Part shown: positions 15,273 to 22,257 of the stretch, in pieces
Layout: every line of letters begins with the position of its first letter
How positions within the stretch are numbered: position 1 is the stretch's first letter
From: Acidimicrobiaceae bacterium
GTDB taxonomy: Bacteria; Actinomycetota; Acidimicrobiia; Acidimicrobiales; RAAP-2
DNA: 24,926 nt
Assembly: GCA_030838245.1 (NCBI GenBank)
Contig: JAUTXB010000250.1
Span: forward strand, 1-24,926
Reading direction: 5' to 3'
Notes under the pieces: generated by a model
Seen by the model: only the letters and a program-made list of their open reading frames with translations
Told to the model about the DNA's origin: nothing
Databases searched by the model: none
Made by a program: the position numbers and the translations under genes

Positions 15273-16289
15273 TTATTGACGATCCCGAGCTTGGCCGTCC
15301 ACTCGGGCCTCGCCCTTCCCATCAGAGTTGGCGCCCGCACTCCGCAATGCGTCCACCAACACCTGCGCACCACCGACCAGCCCCGCCGCTTCGTAGGGCA
15401 CGACCACCTTGGCGTTGTCGGAGCTGGCTATCTGCTGGAGGGCCCGCAGCTGGAGAACGGCCAGGGTGTTGGGCTTGATGACCGCCGTGTCAAGGGCATT
15501 CAGCGCGGCTGCCTCTCCCTCACCGCGCAGCGCCGAGGCACGTTTCTCCCCTTCGGCCCGCAGCTCCAGCACCTTCTGTTGTGCTTCGGCGGCGAGGATC
15601 GATGCTTGCTTCTGGCCCTCGGCCTCGAGCACGGCTGCCTGCTTCCGACCTTGCGCGCTGTTGATGGCCGACTGTTGGTCACCCTCCGACTTGAGGATGG
15701 CTGCCCGCTTGTGCTGCTCGGCCTCTTTCTGCTCGGACATGGCCTGGAGCACGTTGGCCGGCGGTGTGATGTCGAGGATCTCGATCCGGTTGAGCCGGAC
15801 GCCCCACTTGAGGGTGGCGTCGGTCATGTGGTCCTGCATCTTGGAGTTGATCGTCTCTCGCTCGGACAGCGATTGGTCGAGGGTCAGCTCCCCGAACACC
15901 GCCCGCAATGCCGTGCGCGACAGCTGGTCAACCGCCAACTCGTAGTCCTCGATCTCATAGAGGGCCGCCTTGACGTCGAGGACCTGGGCGAAAATCGTGG
16001 CACTCACCTGTAACGACACGTTGTCGGCGGTGATCACCGCCTGCCGGTCCCCGGTATGGGGGAATTCGCGGATGTCGACCTTTTCCATCCGGTCGACGAA
16101 CGGCATCAGGACGGCTATCCCTGGTTGGCGGACCGATTTGAATTCCCCGAGCCGCTTGACCACCCCCACGCTTCCCTGCTGTACCACCTTCAGGGCCTTT
16201 TTCAGGACGACCGCGACGACCACCACGACGACGATGACGACTACCACGCCGCCGGCAATCACACCGGCACTGATACTTGCGATCATCAT
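15273..16289 (-). CDS. SPFH/band-7 (stomatin/paraslipin-like) membrane protein
   Basis: This 338-residue protein has a very hydrophobic Val-rich N-terminal membrane segment (about 8-30), then an SPFH domain: GSVGVVKRLGEFKSVRQPGI, DIREFPHTGDRQAVITADNV, LRAVFGELTLDQSLSERETI and WGVRLNRIEILDITPP. From about 190 to 275 there is an Ala/Glu/Lys/Gln-rich coiled coil with repeated EGxKQA-like units, and then a short C-terminal region. Such proteins oligomerise on the inner face of the membrane as scaffolds. I chose ATG 16289 because AAGAGAGG (16292-16299) is a good Shine-Dalgarno; the TTG at 16307 would add six residues. The NfeD-type gene just upstream is its usual partner. Confidence 0.9.
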   Translation of the reverse strand: MMIASISAGVIAGGVVVVIVVVVVVAVVLKKALKVVQQGSVGVVKRLGEFKSVRQPGIAVLMPFVDRMEKVDIREFPHTGDRQAVITADNVSLQVSATIFAQVLDVKAALYEIEDYELAVDQLSRTALRAVFGELTLDQSLSERETINSKMQDHMTDATLKWGVRLNRIEILDITPPANVLQAMSEQKEAEQHKRAAILKSEGDQQSAINSAQGRKQAAVLEAEGQKQASILAAEAQQKVLELRAEGEKRASALRGEGEAAALNALDTAVIKPNTLAVLQLRALQQIASSDNAKVVVPYEAAGLVGGAQVLVDALRSAGANSDGKGEARVDGQARDRQ

Positions 16290-16314
16290 GAGCCTCTCTT
16301 GAACCAATCAGGTA

Positions 16315-16545
16315 CTAGGCGGAATCGGTGGCATAGACGACGAGGAGCCCGCGCTCGACATCGGCGACGACGACCGTGGTCCCGACACCGATGGTGGTCC
16401 CAGGGAACATGGACACCGCATGCCAGTCCTCGCCCCGGGCTCGTACCAGCCCGGGTCGGGTGCTCGTCCCGACTTCTCGCGTGACCAGCGCCGTCTCCCC
16501 GACCATGCCCTCCACGCCGTTCAACATGGTGACGCGGCCCCGCAT
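16315..16545 (-). CDS. NfeD-like OB-fold protein, minimal soluble form
   Basis: This 76-residue protein corresponds to the C-terminal OB domain of NfeD: GMVGETALVTREV, GLVRARGEDWHAVS, then GTTIGVGTTVVVADVERGLLVVY. NfeD proteins associate with stomatin-like SPFH proteins, and the SPFH gene follows in the same direction after 25 nt. The usual membrane helices of NfeD are missing, and the upstream in-frame DNA holds no alternative start before a stop. So it is a genuine short form, or a remnant of a longer gene. GGGGAG just before the ATG could act as Shine-Dalgarno. Confidence 0.75.
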   Translation of the reverse strand: MRGRVTMLNGVEGMVGETALVTREVGTSTRPGLVRARGEDWHAVSMFPGTTIGVGTTVVVADVERGLLVVYATDSA

Positions 16546-16639
16546 GCTCCCCGCTGTCTATCGACCCTGTCGTTGGCCATGCGGCATCTAGCTACCGCTG
16601 TAGTTGCTTGGCTCACCGGAACGAACACCATCGCGTCTT

Positions 16640-16654
16640 GCACTATACGAGTGC
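16640..16654. promoter_or_regulatory. Palindrome GCACT-N5-AGTGC in the NfeD/ArsR intergenic region
   Basis: A perfect inverted repeat with 5-bp arms lies in the 203-nt gap between the divergent NfeD and ArsR starts. It is distinct from the GTAAG/CTTAC site nearer ArsR. It could be an operator or a small hairpin, and chance occurrence cannot be excluded. Confidence 0.3.
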
Positions 16655-16711
16655 GTCACCTCGCCGGCCGGACGCAACCGGCTCGTCCGTCACCCATGCC
16701 AGGCCGGGAGA

Positions 16712-16741
16712 TTGACAGGCCCCATACGTAAGTTGTAGCTT
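16712..16741 (+). promoter_or_regulatory. Putative promoter of the ArsR-AHSA1 operon (TTGACA-18-TAGCTT)
   Basis: TTGACA (16712-16717) and TAGCTT (16736-16741) are separated by 18 nt. The -10 ends 7 nt before the GTG at 16749, so the transcript would be leaderless. The -10 box lies inside the palindromic operator candidate. Confidence 0.55.
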
Positions 16742-16743
16742 AC
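16728..16743. promoter_or_regulatory. Candidate ArsR operator, GTAAG-N6-CTTAC
   Basis: The inverted repeat with arms GTAAG (16728-16732) and CTTAC (16739-16743) covers the -10 box of the ArsR promoter. A dimeric HTH protein bound here would block polymerase, suggesting autorepression by the ArsR-type protein encoded 5 nt downstream. Confidence 0.5.
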
Positions 16744-16748
16744 CGTTA

Positions 16749-17066
16749 GTGTCCACTTACCAAGCTCTGGCCCTCGAGGCGTTGGCCGACCCGACCCGGC
16801 GTTCGATCTTCGAAGTCTTGGGCCACGGTCCGAGCTCGGTGGTTGACATCGCTCGCCACGTTCCCATCAGCCGACCTGCCGTTTCACAGCATCTGAAGGT
16901 GCTCAAGGCGGCGCGGCTGGTATCGGTGCGCCCGGCCGGCACGCGGCGCATCTACGGGATCGACCCCGCCGGCGTGGCCGCGGCTCGCGACTACTTCGAC
17001 CAGTTCTGGACCAACTCGCTTGCGGCATACGCCCAGGCAGCCGACGCAACCAAGGAGGAAGCATGA
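16749..17066 (+). CDS. ArsR-family winged-helix transcriptional regulator
   Basis: This 105-residue protein starts with GTG. It begins YQALALEALADPTRRSIFEV, the standard ArsR helix pair. The recognition helix follows in PISRPAVSQHLKVLKAARLV (about 40-60), and the wing is VSVRPAGTRRIY. No cysteine metal-binding motif is present, so it is not a classical metal sensor. It belongs to the subgroup that sits beside AHSA1/SRPBCC proteins. The next gene starts inside this one's stop codon (ATGA), so the two are made together. The palindrome over its promoter suggests it represses its own operon; the ligand is unknown. Confidence 0.92.
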   Translation: MSTYQALALEALADPTRRSIFEVLGHGPSSVVDIARHVPISRPAVSQHLKVLKAARLVSVRPAGTRRIYGIDPAGVAAARDYFDQFWTNSLAAYAQAADATKEEA

Positions 17067-17536
17067 CCGCCCAGACCGACGACACCACCGTTGTCCGCAC
17101 CACCGTGGAGGTAACCGTGCCGCCGGACAAGGCGTTCGCCGTGTTTACCAGCGGCATAGACCGATGGTGGACCCGGGCCCACCACGTGCAGAGCGGCGAG
17201 CTCAAAGAGATCGGCGTGGATCCGCACGTCGGGGGGCGGATGTGGGAGGAGAACGACGCCGGAGACGTATGCACGTGGGGCCGCGTGCTCACCTGGGATC
17301 CGCCACAGACCTTTGCCTTCTCCTGGCTGATCGGTCCCGACTGGGCCGTGCCCGGCCCCGATGCCGTCGGCAGCCGCGTGACCGTGACATTCAGCCCCAC
17401 CGACACCGGGACCCATGTCACCCTCGTCCACGACCAACTCGATGCCCACGGTCCCGGCTGGGAGTCGGTCCGGGACGGTGTGGGCAGCGATGGTGGCTGG
17501 CCGGCCGGCCTGCGCCAGTTCGCCGACGCGGTGTAA
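17063..17536 (+). CDS. AHSA1/SRPBCC (START-like) domain protein
   Basis: This 157-residue protein is a single helix-grip lipid- or ligand-binding fold: VEVTVPPDKAFAVFTSGIDRWW at the start, VGGRMWEENDAGDVCTWGRV in the middle, DPPQTFAFSW, and THVTLVHDQL at the end. These are typical of the Activator-of-Hsp90-ATPase-1-like family. Bacterial members are mostly of unknown role, and many are co-encoded with ArsR regulators, perhaps binding or clearing the ligand that the regulator senses. The ATG overlaps the ArsR stop by four bases (ATGA), showing translational coupling. No signal peptide is present. Confidence 0.9.
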   Translation: MTAQTDDTTVVRTTVEVTVPPDKAFAVFTSGIDRWWTRAHHVQSGELKEIGVDPHVGGRMWEENDAGDVCTWGRVLTWDPPQTFAFSWLIGPDWAVPGPDAVGSRVTVTFSPTDTGTHVTLVHDQLDAHGPGWESVRDGVGSDGGWPAGLRQFADAV

Positions 17537-17600
17537 GGCGCCGCCACCGCGCACCGAGGCTCCCCGGTCCGACAGGCGAGCGCCCGAGCCGTGACGGCCC

Positions 17601-17606
17601 TACGGT
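17601..17606 (+). promoter_or_regulatory. Putative -10 box (TACGGT) of a leaderless promoter for SDR gene
   Basis: TACGGT ends 6 nt before the GTG at 17613, with no Shine-Dalgarno in between. No convincing -35 box was found. It matches the TANNNT pattern seen at other genes here. Confidence 0.4.
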
Positions 17607-17612
17607 TGGGTC

Positions 17613-18425
17613 GTGACCCTTCCCGCCCCGGCACCTGACCGCACCGCCGTCATCACTGGCGCCTCCTCGGGGATCGGTGAAGCCTTGGCCCGAGAGCTGG
17701 CCCGAAGAGGCCATGGGGTGACGCTGGTGGCTCGACGCGCCGACCGGCTCGATCGCCTGGCCGCCGAGCTCGGGGCGAGCGGCGTGCAGGCACACGTGCT
17801 GGTCGCAGACCTCTCCGACCGGGATGCCCGCGCCGGGTTGCTCGGCCGCATCACCGACCACGGACTCATACCCGACATCCTGGTGAACAACGCCGGATTC
17901 TCGACCTTGGGGCCGGTGGCCGCTTCCGATCCGGCGACCGAGACGAACATGATCGAAGTCGACGTCGTGGCGGTCGCCGACTTGTGCAGCCGGTTCCTGC
18001 CCGGGATGGTGAAGAGGGCTCGCGGCGCGGTGCTCAACGTGGCCTCGACCGGTGCGTTCCAACCACTGCCCGGCCAAGCGGCCTACGGGGCAGCCAAGGC
18101 GTTCGTCCTGTCCTACTCCGAGAGCCTGAGCGGCGAGCTCCACGGGAGTGGCGTGCACGTGACCGTGCTGTGCCCCGGCCCGGTCGAGACCGGGTTCGGT
18201 GAGCGGGCCGGGGTGTCGAAGGAAGACGCCGAGGCGGCGCTGCCCAAGTTCTTGTGGGAGACCGCCGACATGGTGGCCCGGGCCGGCGTCGAGGGCCTGG
18301 CCAAGGGTCGGGTGGTCGTCATACCGGGTGGCGCCAATCGCCTCGGCGCCGTGCTCGGCCACCTCACGCCCAACCGGCTACTGGTCCCGATCCTGGCTCG
18401 GAGTCATCCTGGCCTGCGCACCTGA
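17613..18425 (+). CDS. Short-chain dehydrogenase/reductase (DltE/ketoreductase-like subgroup)
   Basis: This 270-residue protein starts with GTG. It has the NAD(P)-binding TGASSGIG (15-22), an Arg-rich turn ARRADRLDRLAAEL after beta-2 suggesting NADP(H) preference, NNAG (92-95), catalytic Ser145 (NVASTGAF), Tyr158 and Lys162 (YGAAK). The block SESLSGELHGSGVHVTVLCPGPVET is typical of the SDR subgroup often named DltE or YdfG-like. The C-terminus RLGAVLGHLTPNRLLVPIL includes a hydrophobic tail that may touch membranes. The substrate is unknown. All catalytic residues are present, in contrast to the other SDR in this window. It may follow the AHSA1 gene (76 nt) with its own promoter. Confidence 0.92.
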   Translation: MTLPAPAPDRTAVITGASSGIGEALARELARRGHGVTLVARRADRLDRLAAELGASGVQAHVLVADLSDRDARAGLLGRITDHGLIPDILVNNAGFSTLGPVAASDPATETNMIEVDVVAVADLCSRFLPGMVKRARGAVLNVASTGAFQPLPGQAAYGAAKAFVLSYSESLSGELHGSGVHVTVLCPGPVETGFGERAGVSKEDAEAALPKFLWETADMVARAGVEGLAKGRVVVIPGGANRLGAVLGHLTPNRLLVPILARSHPGLRT

Positions 18426-18468
18426 TCTGCGCCACGCCGCCAACGGACATGGCCGGCACTGTCGCAGG

Positions 18469-18485
18469 CGAGACAGCGCGTCTCG
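18469..18485. terminator. Possible bidirectional stem-loop between convergent SDR and patatin genes
   Basis: CGAGAC and GTCTCG form a 6-bp stem with loop AGCGC in the 61-nt gap between the two convergent stop codons. There is no T-tract on either side. The position is what a shared terminator would need. Confidence 0.35.
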
Positions 18486-18486
18486 G

Positions 18487-19515
18487 TCAGGTCCAGAACT
18501 TGGTCAACACCGCCAGGTCGGCCGAAGCCTGGCGGGCCCCCATCGCCATTGCCTTGGGTACCGCCGCTGGCGCCATCAGCTCCAGCGGGTCGACCGCTTC
18601 GGGGGTGCGGAGCTCCACCTCGGTCCCGCTGGCGGTCAGGGCCTCGACCTCACGCTGGCTGCCTCCGGGTTGGTTGGTCATCATCCCCTCGGTGAGCTCA
18701 CTTCCGTCGCTCAGGACCAAGACCAATACCCGTTCCGCACCCGCCAGCACGTCGAGATGGCTTCCTGTACCGCTGACGCCGCCGTCCATGCAGCGACGGT
18801 CGCCGATCGGTTGCGGGGGAAAGAGCCCCGGGACCGCGCTGCTGGCCGCAGCGGCGGCGACGACGGAGACCCCGGCATCATGGGTGACGATGCATCGCTC
18901 GCCTGTGTAGGTGTCGACGCAGCTGATGTGCAACGCCGGTGACGGCCACCGCTTGGTCCCGATCACCAACGACAAGTTGCGGCGCATGGCCCACGGTGAC
19001 GGGCCCGCAGACGACAGGGCGGCATGCCCGATGGCGACCAGCGTGGCCGGCTCGCTGTCCTGGGCCTGCCAGAACAAGTCGAGGGCGCGCTGTTGGCTGG
19101 GTCGCAAGTCGGACGCCGGGGCCAGGGCGGAGAGGACCTTTGGGGCCTTGGCCAAGAGGGAGAGCTCTCGGTGGACGAGGCCGAGACGACCGCCGAGAAG
19201 GGCAGTGGCCACCACCGATCCCGCCGACGTGCCCACCACTCGATCAGCACCATCGAGCTTGAGCCCGCCTTCGGCCAAGGCGTGGAGATACGCCACCTGC
19301 CATGCGATGAAGAAGATACCGCCGCCACCCAGGCACAACCCACGGCCGAGGCCGGAGCCGTATCGCGCTTCGAAGCTTCGGGGATGGGCTGTGTCGATGG
19401 GGCTCGAGTGATCGGCTTTGCGGCTCACCGGGAGGACTCTAGTGGGGGGGCGTCGATCCCTCGGACCACGTCCAGCGACGGTACTGGCATGCAACCCCAG
19501 TCGTTCCGTCGCCAT
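18487..19515 (-). CDS. Patatin-like phospholipase
   Basis: This 342-residue protein has the patatin catalytic architecture: the Gly-rich oxyanion loop CLGGGGIFFIAWQVAYLHAL (61-80), the nucleophile GTSAGS (Ser97) and the dyad aspartate in MDGGVSGTGSHLD (Asp244). It would hydrolyse acyl esters of lipids. Residues 1-50 are polar and Arg/Pro-rich with no signal peptide; a start near residue 55 would also keep the catalytic core. I chose ATG 19515 because it overlaps the stop of the upstream MFS gene as TGATG, which implies translational coupling. This resembles the RssA/YlbK/NTE-like bacterial patatins. The C-terminus is Ala-rich. It converges with the SDR gene. Confidence 0.88.
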   Translation of the reverse strand: MATERLGLHASTVAGRGPRDRRPPTRVLPVSRKADHSSPIDTAHPRSFEARYGSGLGRGLCLGGGGIFFIAWQVAYLHALAEGGLKLDGADRVVGTSAGSVVATALLGGRLGLVHRELSLLAKAPKVLSALAPASDLRPSQQRALDLFWQAQDSEPATLVAIGHAALSSAGPSPWAMRRNLSLVIGTKRWPSPALHISCVDTYTGERCIVTHDAGVSVVAAAAASSAVPGLFPPQPIGDRRCMDGGVSGTGSHLDVLAGAERVLVLVLSDGSELTEGMMTNQPGGSQREVEALTASGTEVELRTPEAVDPLELMAPAAVPKAMAMGARQASADLAVLTKFWT

Positions 19516-21362
19516 CAGCCCAGTGCTGCGTCGGGACTCTCCTGCATGGTGGCTCCGGCCCGCTCCCGAGTGGTGCCCGCAGCACCCACTGGCGTCGTAG
19601 CCCGACCCTCTGAGCGAGTCGTGTCCGGTGCGGCTGTTTCTGCCCCCTCGGCACCGGGATGCCCTCCCCGTGTCCACGAGGCCGCCGCAGCCAAGAGACT
19701 GGCCACGATGGCGAAGTCGAGGGCGGCGTGCAGGCCCGACCGGAACGGGGCCGTGATGATCGAGGGGAAGAAGCCCCGACCGGAGAGCACCGCTTGTTGG
19801 GCCGGGGGGATCTGGGCGAGGACATGCGGCCCGAGCAGGTGCTGGACAGGGTTATAGCCCAAGAAGGCGGCGAACAGGGTCGAGACCGGCGGCAGATGCG
19901 AGGCTTTGGAGGCCGCCGCGGGCGAGACACCGTGGGTGACTAGTCCGTGGTAGAGGCTGGCCGGCAGCGAGGCCGAGAGCCCGACGATCATCAGGGTGAA
20001 GAAGATCCCGATCGACAGGACCTGGGCAGAGTTCTGGAAGGTGGTGTTCATCCCCGATCCGGCCCCCCGGTGCTCAGGGGGAAGGCTGTTCATGACCCCG
20101 GCCCGGTTCGGCGATCCGAACGAAGACATGAACAACCCGGTGACGAACAACAAGACGGCGAACAGCCAATAGGGGAAGTTGATCGGCAACAGCTCCAAGA
20201 GGATGAACGAGATCGCCGTGCCGATCATGCCGCCAGTGGCGAACGGGCGCGAACCATAGTGGTCCGACAAGATGCCCGACAGGGGACCGGCGATGAGGAA
20301 CCCGGCAGTGAGTGGGAGCATGGCCAAGCCGGCCCACAGCGGCGTGCGGGCGAAGTCGTACCCGTGAAGGGGCAACCAGATTCCCTGCAGCCAGATGATG
20401 AGCATGAACATCAGGCCACCCCGGCTCAATGCGGCCAGGAAGCTGGCGAAGACCCCGGCCGTGAACGCTCGGATCTTGAACAACTGGATGCGGAACATGG
20501 GCTCGGGGACTTTGGTCTCGATGACGGCGAAGGCGGCCAGCAACACCACACCGAGGGAGAGGGCCGCTATCACCGAGGGGTTCGTCCATCCCATGGTGTC
20601 CTTCCCGTAGGGCTCGATCCCGTAGGTGATACCGACCATGACCAGGATGAGGCCGAGGGCAAAGGTGATGTTTCCCGGCCAGTCGATGCGAGCCGGTCGC
20701 CGCTCGCTCAGCTCTCGCAGCTTGAGGTAGCCCCAGACGGTGGCAAAGAGCCCGATGGGCACCGAGACCAAGAAGATGAGCCGCCAATTGATCGGAGCCA
20801 GGATGCCACCCAGGACCAAACCGATGAAGGTCCCACTGAAAGCAGCGGCCTGATTGACCCCCATGGCCATGCCCCGCTGCCCGGGAGGGAAGGCGTCGGT
20901 GAGTATGGCAGCCGAGTTTGCCATCAACATGGCCGCCCCGACCCCTTGGAAGATCCGAAGCACGATCAGCCATATCCCGGCGGCGTGACCGGACATCCAT
21001 GTCACGGTGAGCAACAGGGAGAAGAACGTGAAGACGGCGAACCCAAGGTTGTAGGTACGGACCCGGCCGTAGATGTCGCCCATTCGGCCCAGCGTCGTGA
21101 CCAGCACGCTGGTGACGACCAGGAAGCCGAGGATCATCCACAACAGATAGAAGCTGTTCCCGGCCTGGAGCGGGTCTATCCCGATTCCCCGGAAGATGTC
21201 AGGGAGGGCGATCAGGGTGATGGAACCGTCGATCGTGGCCTTGAGCATGCCCAACGTTGAGATGAACAACGCCACCCAATTGTAGCCGTCGGGGACTGGG
21301 CCCTGTGCAATTCCGGCCGGGGAGCGCCGGAGCGGTCGGATCGATTGTTCGAGGTCGGACAT
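19515..21362 (-). CDS. MFS transporter, DHA2 (14-helix) drug:H+ antiporter family
   Basis: This 615-residue membrane protein (from ATG 21362) has about 14 hydrophobic segments. The family motifs are GRMGDIYGRVRTYN (motif A after helix 2), IVLRIFQGVGAAMLMANSAAILTDAFPPGQRGMAMG, GLVLGGILAPINWRLIFLV (motif C region) and a repeated half from about residue 300. DHA2 exporters move drugs, dyes or lipids outward using the proton gradient. The cargo is not evident. The C-terminal 50 or so residues are a polar Ala/Gly/Thr tail. A start at 21425 would add 21 residues without a clear ribosome site. Its stop overlaps the patatin start, so the two are one operon, which could fit a lipid-related cargo. The 137-nt gap to the dienelactone hydrolase gene is AT-richer and divergent. 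Confidence 0.9.
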   Translation of the reverse strand: MSDLEQSIRPLRRSPAGIAQGPVPDGYNWVALFISTLGMLKATIDGSITLIALPDIFRGIGIDPLQAGNSFYLLWMILGFLVVTSVLVTTLGRMGDIYGRVRTYNLGFAVFTFFSLLLTVTWMSGHAAGIWLIVLRIFQGVGAAMLMANSAAILTDAFPPGQRGMAMGVNQAAAFSGTFIGLVLGGILAPINWRLIFLVSVPIGLFATVWGYLKLRELSERRPARIDWPGNITFALGLILVMVGITYGIEPYGKDTMGWTNPSVIAALSLGVVLLAAFAVIETKVPEPMFRIQLFKIRAFTAGVFASFLAALSRGGLMFMLIIWLQGIWLPLHGYDFARTPLWAGLAMLPLTAGFLIAGPLSGILSDHYGSRPFATGGMIGTAISFILLELLPINFPYWLFAVLLFVTGLFMSSFGSPNRAGVMNSLPPEHRGAGSGMNTTFQNSAQVLSIGIFFTLMIVGLSASLPASLYHGLVTHGVSPAAASKASHLPPVSTLFAAFLGYNPVQHLLGPHVLAQIPPAQQAVLSGRGFFPSIITAPFRSGLHAALDFAIVASLLAAAASWTRGGHPGAEGAETAAPDTTRSEGRATTPVGAAGTTRERAGATMQESPDAALG

Positions 21363-21387
21363 CACACTCCGCAAGGCTGGCTTGCCG

Positions 21388-21416
21388 TTTACGTGAACAA
21401 GAAGCAATCTTAACGT
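21388..21416 (+). promoter_or_regulatory. Putative promoter upstream of the dienelactone hydrolase gene (TTTACG-17-TAACGT)
   Basis: TTTACG (21388-21393) and TAACGT (21411-21416) are spaced 17 nt apart in an AT-richer divergent gap. A transcript from here would have a leader of about 75 nt before GTG 21500. Confidence 0.35.
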
Positions 21417-21499
21417 GTGCGTCAAAGATGCCGAGCAGGTCCGGTCGTCTCCGGGCCGACCAGCTCCGTGTATCGCCAGACCTATCGAGAGGAGTCCTC

Positions 21500-22237
21500 G
21501 TGACTACCAGTTCGCAGATCACCATTGAGACCATCGACGGCCCCATGCCCACCTACACGGCATCCCCGACCGGTTCGGCTCGGGGCGGCATCCTCGTCGT
21601 GCAAGAGGCGTTCGGGGTCACTGCCCACATCGAAGGCGTTGCCGACCGGCTGGCCCACGACGGCTGGCACGCCATTGCCCCCGCGTTCTTCCACCGCCAA
21701 GGCTCCCCCGTCATCGCCTATGACGACTTCGACTCGGTGATGCCGGTCATGGGCAAGCTCTCGGCCGAAGGTTTGGCCGTCGACGTCGCCGCCGCGTTCG
21801 ACTACCTGGAGGGAGCCGGGTTCGCTCCGGCCCGGACCGGCGTGGTGGGCTTTTGCATGGGTGGCAGCGTCACCTTCTTCGCGGCCACCAGCCGGCCGGT
21901 GGGCGCGGCGGTCACCTTCTACGGTGGCGGGGTGCGGGAGGGACGGTTCGGTCTCCCGTCCCTGATCGACTTGGCCCCCACGCTTCAGACACCCTGGCTC
22001 GGCCTCTACGGCGATCTGGACAAGGGCATCCCGACTGAGGACGTGGAGCAGCTTCGTCTGGCCGTCGAGGCCGCGCCGGTACCCACCGAGATCGTCCGCT
22101 ATGCCGACGCCGACCACGGCTTCAATTGCAACGACCGTCCCTCGGTGTTCAACTCCTCGGCGGCCGCTGACGCCTGGCAGCGCACCCTGGGCTGGTTCGA
22201 CAGCCACATACCGGCTCAGGATCCCGAGCAGAACTAG
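21500..22237 (+). CDS. Dienelactone hydrolase family protein
   Basis: This 245-residue alpha/beta hydrolase uses a cysteine nucleophile. The triad is visible: Cys119 in VVGFCMGGS, an aspartate in YGDLDKGIP (Asp174 likely) and His206 in DADHGFNC. Glu36 of VVQEAFGV is the residue that holds the cysteine in classical dienelactone hydrolases. That enzyme opens dienelactones in chlorocatechol degradation, but most family members have other or unknown esterase roles, and no chlorocatechol genes are present here. I start at GTG 21500 because GAGAGGAG (21487-21494) precedes it. The upstream in-frame residues from 21305 are not conserved-looking. It converges with the LCP gene (20 nt between stops). 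Confidence 0.9.
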   Translation: MTTSSQITIETIDGPMPTYTASPTGSARGGILVVQEAFGVTAHIEGVADRLAHDGWHAIAPAFFHRQGSPVIAYDDFDSVMPVMGKLSAEGLAVDVAAAFDYLEGAGFAPARTGVVGFCMGGSVTFFAATSRPVGAAVTFYGGGVREGRFGLPSLIDLAPTLQTPWLGLYGDLDKGIPTEDVEQLRLAVEAAPVPTEIVRYADADHGFNCNDRPSVFNSSAAADAWQRTLGWFDSHIPAQDPEQN

Positions 22238-22257
22238 CGAACGCCCGTCTCCGCGCT

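Noticed and set aside
15500..15740. Repeated Ala/Glu/Lys/Gln-rich units in the SPFH gene as a DNA repeat array
   Set aside because: The units are degenerate at DNA level and fit a normal SPFH coiled coil.
19947..21260. Plus-strand ORF of 437 codons opposite the DHA2 transporter
   Set aside because: The product is an extreme Glu/Asp/Gln/Arg/Gly composition mirroring hydrophobic codons of the transporter on the other strand.
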